This document shows, in pieces, positions 15,794 through 22,388 of a stretch of 23,937 nt of DNA (positions within the stretch are counted from its first letter, which is position 1; each line of letters opens with the position of its first letter). The stretch spans positions 1 through 23,937 of the IMG/VR virus record IMGVR_UViG_3300018080_002477. One strand, 5' to 3'. The position numbers were made by a program, and so were the translations under genes. This DNA is from a virus. Below the pieces are notes generated by a model that did not search any database, was not told where the DNA came from, and saw only the letters and a list, made by a program, of their open reading frames with translations.

Positions 15794-16140
15794 GCGTCGG
15801 GGATCTGATCACCCGGGAACTCTGGGAGTCGGTCGCGGGTGAACTCCGCGGCGTAGCTGGCCGCTGGTGGGACGAGAACAAGGACCACCTCGTCGGCCTG
15901 GCCAAGGACGAGGCCGCGGACATCTTCCGCGCCCTCAAGAGGGGGGACACATTCCGCGCCAAGCAGGAGATCGTGGCCATGATGTCCCCCGAGGAATGGC
16001 GCGCCTACCGGGACGGCACCACCGAGCAACTCGCTGGTATCGCTCGCCGGCGCGCGGAACTCCTGGACGCGCTCGAAGACCTGGGACTCCGCGCCGCCAA
16101 GGTGCTGGGTCGCGCGGTCGGCGGGGCGCTGGGGGTATAG
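15790..16140 (+). CDS. Small helical unknown protein
   Basis: A 116-residue protein starting at GTG 15790 inside the lipoprotein stop (GTGA). It is rich in amphipathic helices (ELWESVAGELRGVAGRWWDE, KRGDTFRAKQEIVAMM, IARRRAELLDALEDLGLRAA) and ends with a mildly hydrophobic Gly/Ala tail (VGGALGV). No family is recognised and no true membrane helix is present. Coupling to the lipoprotein suggests they are expressed together. Confidence 0.6.
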   Translation: MSVGDLITRELWESVAGELRGVAGRWWDENKDHLVGLAKDEAADIFRALKRGDTFRAKQEIVAMMSPEEWRAYRDGTTEQLAGIARRRAELLDALEDLGLRAAKVLGRAVGGALGV

Positions 16141-16154
16141 GAGGACGACACACC

Positions 16155-16511
16155 ATGCCCACACCCGAACGACGACCCATCCCCGACGTACCCAACCACG
16201 AGATCGACGCCGAGGGCGGCGTGTGGGCCACCTATGACGGCGCAGCCGTCCGGTGCCCCGTGAGCGCCGGGGGCAAGTGCGTGGTGTTCGTAGATGGACG
16301 GAGCGGCGGCAAGATGGGCCAGACCCTGGACGTGCCGGCCATCCACAAGGAGGTGTTCCCCAAGGCCACCCCCGTGGTCATGGAGCCGGAGCCCGTGGTC
16401 CTGGAACCGGACGCTCCGCCCCCCGAGAAGTTGGAATCGGCCGCTGCCATGGCCGATAAGGCCACCGGCCAAGGCGAGACACGGAAGCGCAGCAAGAAGC
16501 GGTCCAAGTAG
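16155..16511 (+). CDS. NUMOD4-like small protein
   Basis: A 118-residue protein with a strong AGGAGG ribosome site just upstream. The first 65 residues (RRPIPDVPNHEIDAEGGVWA, then a beta-rich stretch and AIHKEVFP) follow the pattern of the NUMOD4 DNA-binding module found at the front of phage HNH homing endonucleases. The HNH part is absent: the rest is a Pro/Glu linker (VMEPEPVVLEPDAPPPEK) and a basic tail ending RKRSKKRSK. It may be a DNA-binding protein derived from a homing endonuclease or a stand-alone module. It precedes the modification operon. Confidence 0.5.
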   Translation: MPTPERRPIPDVPNHEIDAEGGVWATYDGAAVRCPVSAGGKCVVFVDGRSGGKMGQTLDVPAIHKEVFPKATPVVMEPEPVVLEPDAPPPEKLESAAAMADKATGQGETRKRSKKRSK

Positions 16512-16545
16512 ACCAAACGCGCGGCGGCCCGTGCCAGGAGGAACC

Positions 16546-17244
16546 GTGCCCGCACAACACGAGTACATCAACGAGTCACTACGTCCCCTCGCGGTCCCGA
16601 TCGCGGGGCTCACTTTGGACCCCAAGAACGCCCGGAAGCACAACCAGCGCAACCGGGAGGCCACCATGGCCAGCTTGCGCCAGTCGGGGCAGGCCAAGTG
16701 CATCGTGGTGTGGCGCCAGACCGAGGAGCAGGGCGGCCGCGACATCGTGATCGCCGGCAACGGGACGGTGGACGCGGCCCTGGCCCTGGGGTGGACCCAC
16801 ATCGCCGCCAACGTCCGCACCTTCGACACGGAGGCGGACGCCATCGCCTACGGCCTGGCCGACAATCGCACCGCCGAGTTGGCGGAGTGGGACTACGAGG
16901 AGTTGGTGGGCCGTTTCGCGGACCTGGACGCCGCGGGGTGGGGCACCGCGGGTCTGGGGTGGGAGGACTACGAACTGGAACCCCTCATGAACGCGGAGTT
17001 CCAGACCCCGGACGTGGACCCGGACGCCGACCCCGCGGGGGACGACGGCAAGTCCGAGGACGCCATCGGTGGCGAGCCTGCCGAGGTGGGGGGCCGCAAC
17101 GGGGTCAAGGCGTGGAAGGTCCTCCTGTCCCCGGACCAAAAGGAGGAACTGGACACCCTCCTGGGCCCGGGGTGGGACGGTGACGACCTCGTGGACGCGG
17201 CGCGCACCAAGACCGCCGCGGCGCGGGAGGCCGCCAGTGCATGA
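16546..17244 (+). CDS. ParB-like domain protein upstream of dpdA
   Basis: A 232-residue protein. The N-terminal roughly 115 residues match ParB/sulfiredoxin-like domains: VPIAGLTLDPKNARKH (17-32), then a conserved IAGNGTVDAALALGW (69-83) where ParB proteins usually have a GHGR-like motif, then AYGLADNRTAELAEWD. The rest is acidic linker (DVDPDADPAGDDGKSED) and a C-terminal helix. GTG 16546 has AGGAGG upstream. Its stop overlaps the dpdA ATG, so the two are coupled. In bacterial Dpd systems a ParB-fold protein, DpdB, works with DpdA. This gene could be a functional counterpart, or a DNA-binding protein of another kind. Confidence 0.75.
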   Translation: MPAQHEYINESLRPLAVPIAGLTLDPKNARKHNQRNREATMASLRQSGQAKCIVVWRQTEEQGGRDIVIAGNGTVDAALALGWTHIAANVRTFDTEADAIAYGLADNRTAELAEWDYEELVGRFADLDAAGWGTAGLGWEDYELEPLMNAEFQTPDVDPDADPAGDDGKSEDAIGGEPAEVGGRNGVKAWKVLLSPDQKEELDTLLGPGWDGDDLVDAARTKTAAAREAASA

Positions 17245-18254
17245 CCACCGTGCGCCTGGCGGTGGGGATCACCGACCCCGCGCGCACGGTCAAGGCCTTC
17301 GGGGGGTTCATGCCTAGTGAGGACAGCCCCACTGTCCGAATGGCGGTCAACGACCGCACCATGGATCGCACCGTCCGCGCCTTCCCTCCCCGTGCTCCCC
17401 AGGGGGAGGCGCCAAACGTCCGGTTCGCCCTGGGGTCCAACGTGAATCACGCGATCACCGGCACCCAGGCCCGCGGCCCCGCGGCTGCGGACAGTCCAAC
17501 CATGCGTATGGCGCTGGTCACCAGCGAGCGCACGGTCATGGGCCTGGCCCCGGATCAAGGGGAGGAGCCCGCGGTGCTGGTGTCGTACTTCTACCTGTCC
17601 GGGTTCCTCAAGCACCGCCACCGCATGGGGTTTCGGGACTGGGTGATGGACAGCGGCGCCTACTCGGCGGCCAACAGCGGGGTCACCATCGACCTCCAGG
17701 AGTACATCGACACGTGCGCCCGGCTCCTGGAGGAGGACCCCAAGCTCACGGAGGTGTTCGGCCTGGACGTGATCGGGGATCCCGAGGCGTCCCTGCGCAA
17801 CTGTGAGGAGATGGTGCGCCAGGGGATCCCCGTGATCCCCACCATGCACATCGGGGAGCCCTGGGAGGTGGTCCAGGAGGTCAAGCGCTACCCCAAGTTC
17901 GCGGTGGGGGGCATGGTGGGACTCCACAAGGCGCGCAAGATCAAGTTCATCGAGCAGGTGTTCGCCCGCGCGTGGCCCCACAAGATCCACGCGTTCGGGA
18001 TCGCGAGCGAGGAGATCCTCATGCGGTTCCCGTTCCACAGCGCGGACGCGAGCAACTGGGAGACGGCCCCGTGCGCCTTCGGCAACTGGAAGGTGTACGG
18101 CAAGATGTCCGTCCGCGGCGGCACCCACCAACACCTCCGCGCCGAGATCGAGTGGTACATGGCCTTGGAACGCAAACTGCGGTTCCGGTGGCGCAAGGAG
18201 ATGGCGCGCCTGGACGCGCTCGACAAGGAAAGGGAGGCCGCGCGTGGGACGTAG
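17241..18254 (+). CDS. dpdA: DpdA-type DNA guanine transglycosylase
   Basis: A 337-residue TGT-fold enzyme expected to exchange guanine in DNA for a 7-deazaguanine base. Residues about 88-300 form the barrel: VLVSYFYLSG (112-121), MDSGAYS (136-142; D137 as the base-side Asp), GLDVIGDP (174-181; D176), AVGGMVGL (221-228), and HSADASNWE (266-274), where D269 fits the nucleophile position. The zinc-binding Cys cluster of tRNA-type TGT is not visible, as is usual for DpdA. Residues 1-87 are unusual: three extra copies of the segment that starts the barrel (see findings). ATG 17241 overlaps the ParB-like stop; M88 (17502) would give a start nearer the usual DpdA length. The QueD, QueE and FolE genes downstream make its substrate. 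Confidence 0.88.
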   Translation: MTTVRLAVGITDPARTVKAFGGFMPSEDSPTVRMAVNDRTMDRTVRAFPPRAPQGEAPNVRFALGSNVNHAITGTQARGPAAADSPTMRMALVTSERTVMGLAPDQGEEPAVLVSYFYLSGFLKHRHRMGFRDWVMDSGAYSAANSGVTIDLQEYIDTCARLLEEDPKLTEVFGLDVIGDPEASLRNCEEMVRQGIPVIPTMHIGEPWEVVQEVKRYPKFAVGGMVGLHKARKIKFIEQVFARAWPHKIHAFGIASEEILMRFPFHSADASNWETAPCAFGNWKVYGKMSVRGGTHQHLRAEIEWYMALERKLRFRWRKEMARLDALDKEREAARGT

Positions 18255-18699
18255 GCTGGAGACGATCACGGTGGGCCCCCTGGGCCTGGAGTTCCACAAC
18301 CTCAACTCCGCCATGAAGCTCAAGGGGCACCGCCACTACGGCACGGTGGAGGTGACGTTCCAGACCCTGGCGGAGGTGGGGTTCCCCGCGTTCCGGGACA
18401 CCGTGGAGCCCATGGAGGCCGCGATTCAGGAGGCCACCGCCGCGCCGTTCCGGGATCCGGGGACCAACGAACAGGTGGCGCAGGCCATGTTCGACCTGTT
18501 CGACGGGTGGGCCCACGAGTCCTGCCTCAAGTACAACGCCCCCGGCGCTATCCGCGGGGACACCTCCCGCCTCACCGCGGACGGGGAGGTGGCGTGCTTC
18601 CGCCTCCTGGCGATCCGCCTGGGGGTCATGGGGGTGCGGGACAAGATCGGCCACAACCCGGGGATGACCTACTACACCGTGAGCCGCGACCCGTTGTAG
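18244..18699 (+). CDS. Unknown protein within the 7-deazaguanine operon
   Basis: A 151-residue protein starting at GTG 18244, overlapping dpdA by 11 bases. I do not recognise the family. Near the start H18, H29 and H31 (LEFHNL...KGHRHYGTVEV) are arranged much like the zinc histidines of QueD-type T-fold enzymes (H-x14-H-x-H in E. coli QueD) and are followed by a beta-strand-like stretch. The rest (EPMEAAIQEATAAPF, NEQVAQAMFDLFDGWAHE, FRLLAIRLGVMGV) is helical. A T-fold relationship is a speculation. Its place between dpdA and queD makes it a candidate for a base-tailoring enzyme or a DpdA partner. Confidence 0.65.
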   Translation: MGRRLETITVGPLGLEFHNLNSAMKLKGHRHYGTVEVTFQTLAEVGFPAFRDTVEPMEAAIQEATAAPFRDPGTNEQVAQAMFDLFDGWAHESCLKYNAPGAIRGDTSRLTADGEVACFRLLAIRLGVMGVRDKIGHNPGMTYYTVSRDPL

Positions 18700-18720
18700 G
18701 ATCGCCGCGCCAGGAGCCCC

Positions 18721-19188
18721 ATGCCCTACGTCTCGACCAAGACCTACACCCCCGGGTGGAGTTGCGCGTTCCGCCAGTGGCGCGCCACGCACTCCCACTG
18801 CTCCCTGATCCACGGGTACGCGCTGGGGTTCCACCTGGAGTTCCACAGCGCCACCCTGGACGACAAGAACTGGGTGATGGACTTCGGCGCCCTCAAGGAG
18901 GTCAAGAAGTGGCTGGAGGACACCTTCGACCACAAGCTCGTCCTGGCTGCCGACGACCCCGCCTTGGCGGCGATCCGCGGCCTCCCCGAGGGGGTGGTGG
19001 ACCTGTCTGTCCTTCCGGCGGTAGGGTGTGAGGCGTTCGCGGAGTACGTGTGGCGCCACGTGGACCAGTGGCTCCGCAAGAACGGCGCTTACCCCCGCGT
19101 CAAGATCGCCATGGTGGAGTGCCGCGAGCACGGCACCAACAGCGCCCAGTTCCGGGCGCCCAAGGAGTACCTGGATGGGAGTGCATGA
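18721..19188 (+). CDS. queD: QueD-like 6-carboxy-tetrahydropterin synthase (variant zinc site)
   Basis: A 155-residue T-fold protein that should convert 7,8-dihydroneopterin triphosphate to 6-carboxy-tetrahydropterin, the second step to CDG. SCAFRQWRATHSHCSLIHGY (14-33) holds the catalytic Cys C27 and H31, but the third zinc His of the usual HGH motif is Tyr 33. H24 or H26 may replace it, a layout I associate with phage-type QueD variants. VMDFGALKEVKKWL, FDHKLV (D70, H71) and MVEC (E133) match the family's catalytic positions. AGGAG lies just before ATG 18721. The stop is next to the small acidic gene. Confidence 0.82.
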   Translation: MPYVSTKTYTPGWSCAFRQWRATHSHCSLIHGYALGFHLEFHSATLDDKNWVMDFGALKEVKKWLEDTFDHKLVLAADDPALAAIRGLPEGVVDLSVLPAVGCEAFAEYVWRHVDQWLRKNGAYPRVKIAMVECREHGTNSAQFRAPKEYLDGSA

Positions 19189-19189
19189 C

Positions 19190-19426
19190 ATGGAGAACGA
19201 GTCCCCTGCGGCCAACGGCTTCCGCGAGATCCGGCGCCAAGTCGCGGGTCTGCGGAGCCGCAAGGTGACCCCCGCGGACGACGGGTACTACCACCTGTCC
19301 CTTCCCGCAGATCAGTGGGACGCCCTGGACCAGTGGATCGACAACGACCCCGACGACACGTTCGACCGGGACGGCGAGGACACCCTGGTGATCATCGGCG
19401 CCAAGGTGACCAAGGGGGGCGCGTGA
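19190..19426 (+). CDS. Small acidic unknown protein
   Basis: A 78-residue protein between queD and queE. ATG 19190 has GGGAG about nine bases upstream; GTG 19181 is an alternative. The C-terminal half is acidic (WIDNDPDDTFDRDGED) and ends in a beta-like [14 protein letters not shown]. There is no recognised motif. It overlaps the queE GTG and is co-translated with it, so it may assist the pathway, but nothing else supports a function. Confidence 0.6.
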   Translation: MENESPAANGFREIRRQVAGLRSRKVTPADDGYYHLSLPADQWDALDQWIDNDPDDTFDRDGEDTLVIIGAKVTKGGA

Positions 19427-20112
19427 CCTACCGGGTCAAGGAGGTGTTCGCCACTCTCCAGGGGGAAGGCCTCCACGCCGGCCGCGCGTCGGTGTTCCTT
19501 CGGTTCGCGGGGTGCAACTTGTGGAATGGCCTGGACAAGGACCGCGCCAGAGATGCGGAGCGCAACGGGGCCAAGTGCCCAGTGTTCTGCGACACGGACT
19601 TTGTGGGGGGTGACACCCTCACCGCCGCGGAGGTGGCCGACCGGGTGGTCCTGGCGGCCCAGGACGCAGGCATGGACCCTCCGCCGTTGATCGTGATCAC
19701 CGGGGGCGAGCCGTTCCTCCAGATCGACCGCGAGCTGATCCAAGCCCTCCGGGGCGCGTACCCCGACGCCATCCTGGCGGTGGAGACCAACGGCACCGTG
19801 GCCCCCAAGGTCCCCCACGGGGTGCGGGAGGGTGTGGACCACGTGTGCGTGAGCCCCAAGACTCCCCCCGACCGGATCGTGATCCGCCGCGGCACGGAGT
19901 TGAAGGTGGTGGTCCCCAGCTACAACCCCCAGGAGTACGCGGAGATCACCGCGGGGTTCGACCACCTGTTCGTGAGCCCGGAGGCCGTCCCCCACGCCGT
20001 GGGGGTCTCCGTCCTCAACGTGGACAACATCCGCCGCGCCGCGGCGTACTGCCAAGCCTTCCCGGAGTGGCGCCTGTCCCTCCAGACCCACAAGATCACC
20101 GGAGTTCCATGA
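19423..20112 (+). CDS. queE: QueE-like 7-carboxy-7-deazaguanine synthase
   Basis: A 229-residue radical SAM enzyme that rearranges 6-carboxy-tetrahydropterin to CDG. It starts with GTG ([16 protein letters not shown]), matching QueE N-termini. The cluster cysteines are C31, C52 and C56 in FAGCNLWNG and [12 protein letters not shown]. The spacing is C-x20-C-x3-C, unlike the usual C-x14-C-x2-C of bacterial Que[10 protein letters not shown] is the SAM-binding GGE motif, and AVETNGT and CVSPKTPP are typical QueE segments. Its end overlaps the folE ATG. The product CDG is either used directly or goes on to preQ0 through a QueC not seen here. Confidence 0.88.
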   Translation: MTYRVKEVFATLQGEGLHAGRASVFLRFAGCNLWNGLDKDRARDAERNGAKCPVFCDTDFVGGDTLTAAEVADRVVLAAQDAGMDPPPLIVITGGEPFLQIDRELIQALRGAYPDAILAVETNGTVAPKVPHGVREGVDHVCVSPKTPPDRIVIRRGTELKVVVPSYNPQEYAEITAGFDHLFVSPEAVPHAVGVSVLNVDNIRRAAAYCQAFPEWRLSLQTHKITGVP

Positions 20113-20681
20113 AGCCCAGCCGCCAAGAAGCCGAAGCCGCAGTCCGCACTCTGATCCGCTGGGCGGGGGACGACCCCGACCGGGAGGGACTTGTCGGGAC
20201 GCCAGATCGCGTGGTTCGGTCCTACGAGGAGTTCTTCGGGGGGTACGACGCCGATCCGGCCGCCATGCTGGCCAAGACCTTTGAGGAGACCGAGAGCTAC
20301 GACGAGATGGTGGTGCTCACGGACATCCGCCTGGAGTCCTACTGCGAGCATCACATCGTGCCGATCATCGGCACCGCCACGGTGGCCTACCTGCCGCGCG
20401 ACCGGGTGGTGGGGATCTCCAAGCTGGCGCGGGTGGTGGACGCGTTCGCCAAGCGCCTCCAGATCCAGGAGAAGCTCACCCGTCAGATCGCGGACACGAT
20501 CCAGGAGGCGCTCAACCCCCTGGGCGTGGGTGTGGTGATCCGCGCGCAGCACCAGTGCATGACCACCCGCGGGGTCCACAAGACCGACGTGGCCATGGTG
20601 TCCTCGGCCCTCCTGGGCAAGTTCCGCGACGACCCCAAGGTGCGGGCCGAGTTCCTGGCGCTCGCTCACCCGCGCGGGTGA
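20109..20681 (+). CDS. folE: GTP cyclohydrolase I
   Basis: A 190-residue type I GTP cyclohydrolase that makes dihydroneopterin triphosphate from GTP, the first step toward 7-deazaguanines (and folate). [18 protein letters not shown] (24-41) is the family's early motif. The zinc ligands are C79 and H82 in SYCEHH and C150 in [10 protein letters not shown], and [20 protein letters not shown] is the typical core. It is complete and close to the usual length. A GGAG lies before ATG 20109, which overlaps the queE stop. It is the last gene of the operon. An 18-bp palindrome spans its stop codon. Confidence 0.95.
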   Translation: MKPSRQEAEAAVRTLIRWAGDDPDREGLVGTPDRVVRSYEEFFGGYDADPAAMLAKTFEETESYDEMVVLTDIRLESYCEHHIVPIIGTATVAYLPRDRVVGISKLARVVDAFAKRLQIQEKLTRQIADTIQEALNPLGVGVVIRAQHQCMTTRGVHKTDVAMVSSALLGKFRDDPKVRAEFLALAHPRG

Positions 20682-20742
20682 GGTCCGCTGCGGCGCGCCG
20701 TGGTGTCCGCGGGACACCCACAAAAGTGCGCGTTTTGCGCAC
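20665..20742. repeat. Three consecutive inverted repeats after folE
   Basis: An 18-bp perfect palindrome CTCACCCGC/GCGGGTGAG (20665-20682) covers the folE stop. A hairpin with 7-bp stem GGTGTCC and loop GCG lies at 20702-20718. A third, 6-bp stem GTGCGC with loop GTTTT, lies at 20726-20742. No T-run follows, so they are not a classical terminator, but they may end or stabilise the operon transcript. Confidence 0.6.
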
Positions 20743-20818
20743 CTCATGGTGGTGGAGGGGGTCGGCCCCGGTCCCACCCCGCACCCCCCGGGGGCGCCTG
20801 GACGGGCGGCCCCCGTGT

Positions 20819-20892
20819 TCGGTTGATTTCACCGATCCCTTGTCGGGCGGCGGCGCTAGGGGATACTTGGAACCCCGGGGGAGCCCCCCGGG
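20819..20892 (+). promoter_or_regulatory. Leader with shared 15-bp motif, promoter-like boxes and GC hairpin (copy 1)
   Basis: TCGGTTGATTTCACC at 20819-20833 is followed by a -35-like TTGTCG (20840-20845), a -10-like GATACT (20862-20867, 16-base gap) and an 8-bp-stem hairpin CCCGGGGG/CCCCCGGG with loop AGC at 20874-20892. GGAGACAAGGA then leads to ATG 20909. The copy upstream of 22389 has the same order and nearly the same distances, which supports a regulatory role. The motif may bind an activator. Confidence 0.5.
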
Positions 20893-20908
20893 AGACAAGG
20901 ACAGAACG

Positions 20909-22060
20909 ATGACCGAGAACACCAACACCACCCCCGCCCCTCCCACCCTCACTGGCCCCTCCGCCCGCCTCTTGATCGAGTACGTGGCCGAGGAGTACGC
21001 CGTGACGGCCAACGACGTGGCGATCTTCTTCGAACTGGGCGAGACCCCGGAGGGCCGCGCCGCCGCCGAGACGTGCCTGCTCCGGGCCGGCGCCGTGATG
21101 TCGGAGGGGTCCTGGAGCCTCCCCGCCCAGTGGGACGGCGACCCGGACGGGGCGATCGACGCGTGGATGGACCGCCACGGCCCCAACGCCGACGCCGACC
21201 TCCTTACGATCGACCCCGTGGGACAGGTGACGCCCCCCGCCGACGACACCCCCGCGCCAAAGCCGGAAGTTCCCCACCACACCCCCACCCCCAAGGGGGA
21301 CGGGACCGAGATCGGGGACCCCGACGCCGACGACACTCCCGTCGCGGATGACCGCCCCGCGGGGAAGTACGCCGCCATGCAGTTGGTGGTGGGGGACGTG
21401 ATCAAAACGAGCCGCCGCGCCAAGGCCCGGTACCGGGTCACCGCCGCTGCCGCGGATGAGGGGTCGGTCCTTCACGCCGAGTTGGTGGAGGGCCGCGCCG
21501 CCAAGGCCATCGAGAAGGTGGGGACGGACGACGTGTGGCTCGTGACCCCGGCCGCCGCCGACGCCCCGGAGGTGGATCCCGCCCCCGCGCCGCGACCCAA
21601 GGCCCCCAAGAAGAAGGGGAAGGACAAGGCCCCCACGGCCCCCGTGGTGGTCCGGGAAGGGGATCCCCAGGAGGGGTTCAAGATCCCGCCGCCGCCCAAG
21701 GGCACCGACGTGGACCCCCTGGTTGCCGCCGCCGCCGCGGTCCAGGAGAAGATCGCCGCCGCCAACGACCCCCTGCTCGCGGAGATCGGCACCCTGCTCG
21801 GCGCCATGGCCGACCGGATCGCCACCAGCCGCACCAAGCGGTCCAAGTCCAACGGTGACGGACGCAAGCGGGGCAAGCCCGACGATCTGTTCGGGTGGGC
21901 CAAGTCCCAACTGGACGCCGGCAAGGACAAGGAGCAGGTGGCCGCCGCGATCGAGTGTTCCACGTCCTACCTCCGCAAGCGGCTCGCCCGGCTCCCGGAG
22001 GGGTTCACCCCGGACCCCGCCGTGGTGGCCGAGCTGGACGCCCGACTGGGCGCCAACTAG
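20909..22060 (+). CDS. Unknown multidomain protein, possible C-terminal helix-turn-helix
   Basis: A 383-residue protein. It has an N-terminal helical module (LLIEYVAEEYAVTANDVAIFF, about 20-85), an acidic Pro-rich linker with PTPKGDGTEIGDPDADDTP, and a small beta-type module (KYAAMQLVVGDVIKTSRRAKARYRV). A long Lys/Pro/Ala-rich linker follows, then a basic C-terminal domain (about 310-383) where DKEQVAAAIECSTSYLRKRLARL resembles a helix-turn-helix. A DNA-binding or chromatin-like role is possible. The gene has its own leader (20819-20892), AAGGA ribosome site and downstream terminator, so it is a single-gene unit. No family is recognised. Confidence 0.7.
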   Translation: MTENTNTTPAPPTLTGPSARLLIEYVAEEYAVTANDVAIFFELGETPEGRAAAETCLLRAGAVMSEGSWSLPAQWDGDPDGAIDAWMDRHGPNADADLLTIDPVGQVTPPADDTPAPKPEVPHHTPTPKGDGTEIGDPDADDTPVADDRPAGKYAAMQLVVGDVIKTSRRAKARYRVTAAAADEGSVLHAELVEGRAAKAIEKVGTDDVWLVTPAAADAPEVDPAPAPRPKAPKKKGKDKAPTAPVVVREGDPQEGFKIPPPPKGTDVDPLVAAAAAVQEKIAAANDPLLAEIGTLLGAMADRIATSRTKRSKSNGDGRKRGKPDDLFGWAKSQLDAGKDKEQVAAAIECSTSYLRKRLARLPEGFTPDPAVVAELDARLGAN

Positions 22061-22089
22061 AGCCTCCTGACCTACACGGTCACACCCCT

Positions 22090-22120
22090 GCCCCCTGGGT
22101 CACCCCCGGGGGGCTTTTCT
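22090..22120 (+). terminator. Rho-independent terminator-like hairpin
   Basis: Stem GCCCCC (22090-22095) pairs with GGGGGC (22109-22114), with an inner GGGT/ACCC pairing possible, followed directly by TTTTCT. It lies 30 bases after the stop at 22060. Confidence 0.7.
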
Positions 22121-22301
22121 GTGCTCACCCTCACAAGTTCCGGGAGTCCTGGGGGGTGGGCTCGCCAGCACCTAGCCAACGACCACGCAGACCCCCCATC
22201 GTGGCGTGCGGGGCCCTGCCCTGGTCGGAAGGGGAAGGTGGGACCCCCACCCGGGGCACAGCGCGCGGGGGCGCAGGTCGGCGCAGGGGTGGGCCACAGA
22301 A

Positions 22302-22374
22302 TCGGTTATTTTCACCAAATAGATAGACGTGCCAGTGGTGCCGGGTCACCATGGGGACGGGGGAGACACCCCCG
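22302..22374 (+). promoter_or_regulatory. Leader with shared 15-bp motif and GC hairpin (copy 2)
   Basis: TCGGTTATTTTCACC (22302-22316) differs from copy 1 at two bases. Promoter-like boxes are weak: TAGACG (22324-22329) and CACCAT (22347-22352), 17 apart. A hairpin CGGGGG/CCCCCG with loop AGACA (22358-22374) precedes AGGAGACA and ATG 22389. The motif-to-hairpin gap is 41 bases against 40 in copy 1. Confidence 0.5.
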
Positions 22375-22388
22375 CAGGAGACAGACCC

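Larger units (their letters stand above)
22061..22388 (+). other. 328-base intergenic region
   Basis: It begins with a terminator-like hairpin (22090-22120). A hairpin GGTGGG/CCCACC with loop ACC (22237-22251) and two GGCGCAGG copies ten bases apart (22270 and 22280) lie in the middle. The right end holds the leader of the next gene. I see no credible coding frame; open frames here lack ribosome sites and neighbouring genes' codon character. Confidence 0.6.

Noticed and set aside
17241-18254. tRNA-guanine transglycosylase acting on host tRNA
   Set aside because: The tRNA-type zinc-binding cysteine cluster is not visible and the sequence pattern is that of phage DpdA beside a 7-deazaguanine synthesis set. 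A tRNA substrate is not formally excluded.
18697-18702. -10-like TAGGAT before queD
   Set aside because: No -35-like sequence at the right distance, and queD has a good Shine-Dalgarno in a tight operon.
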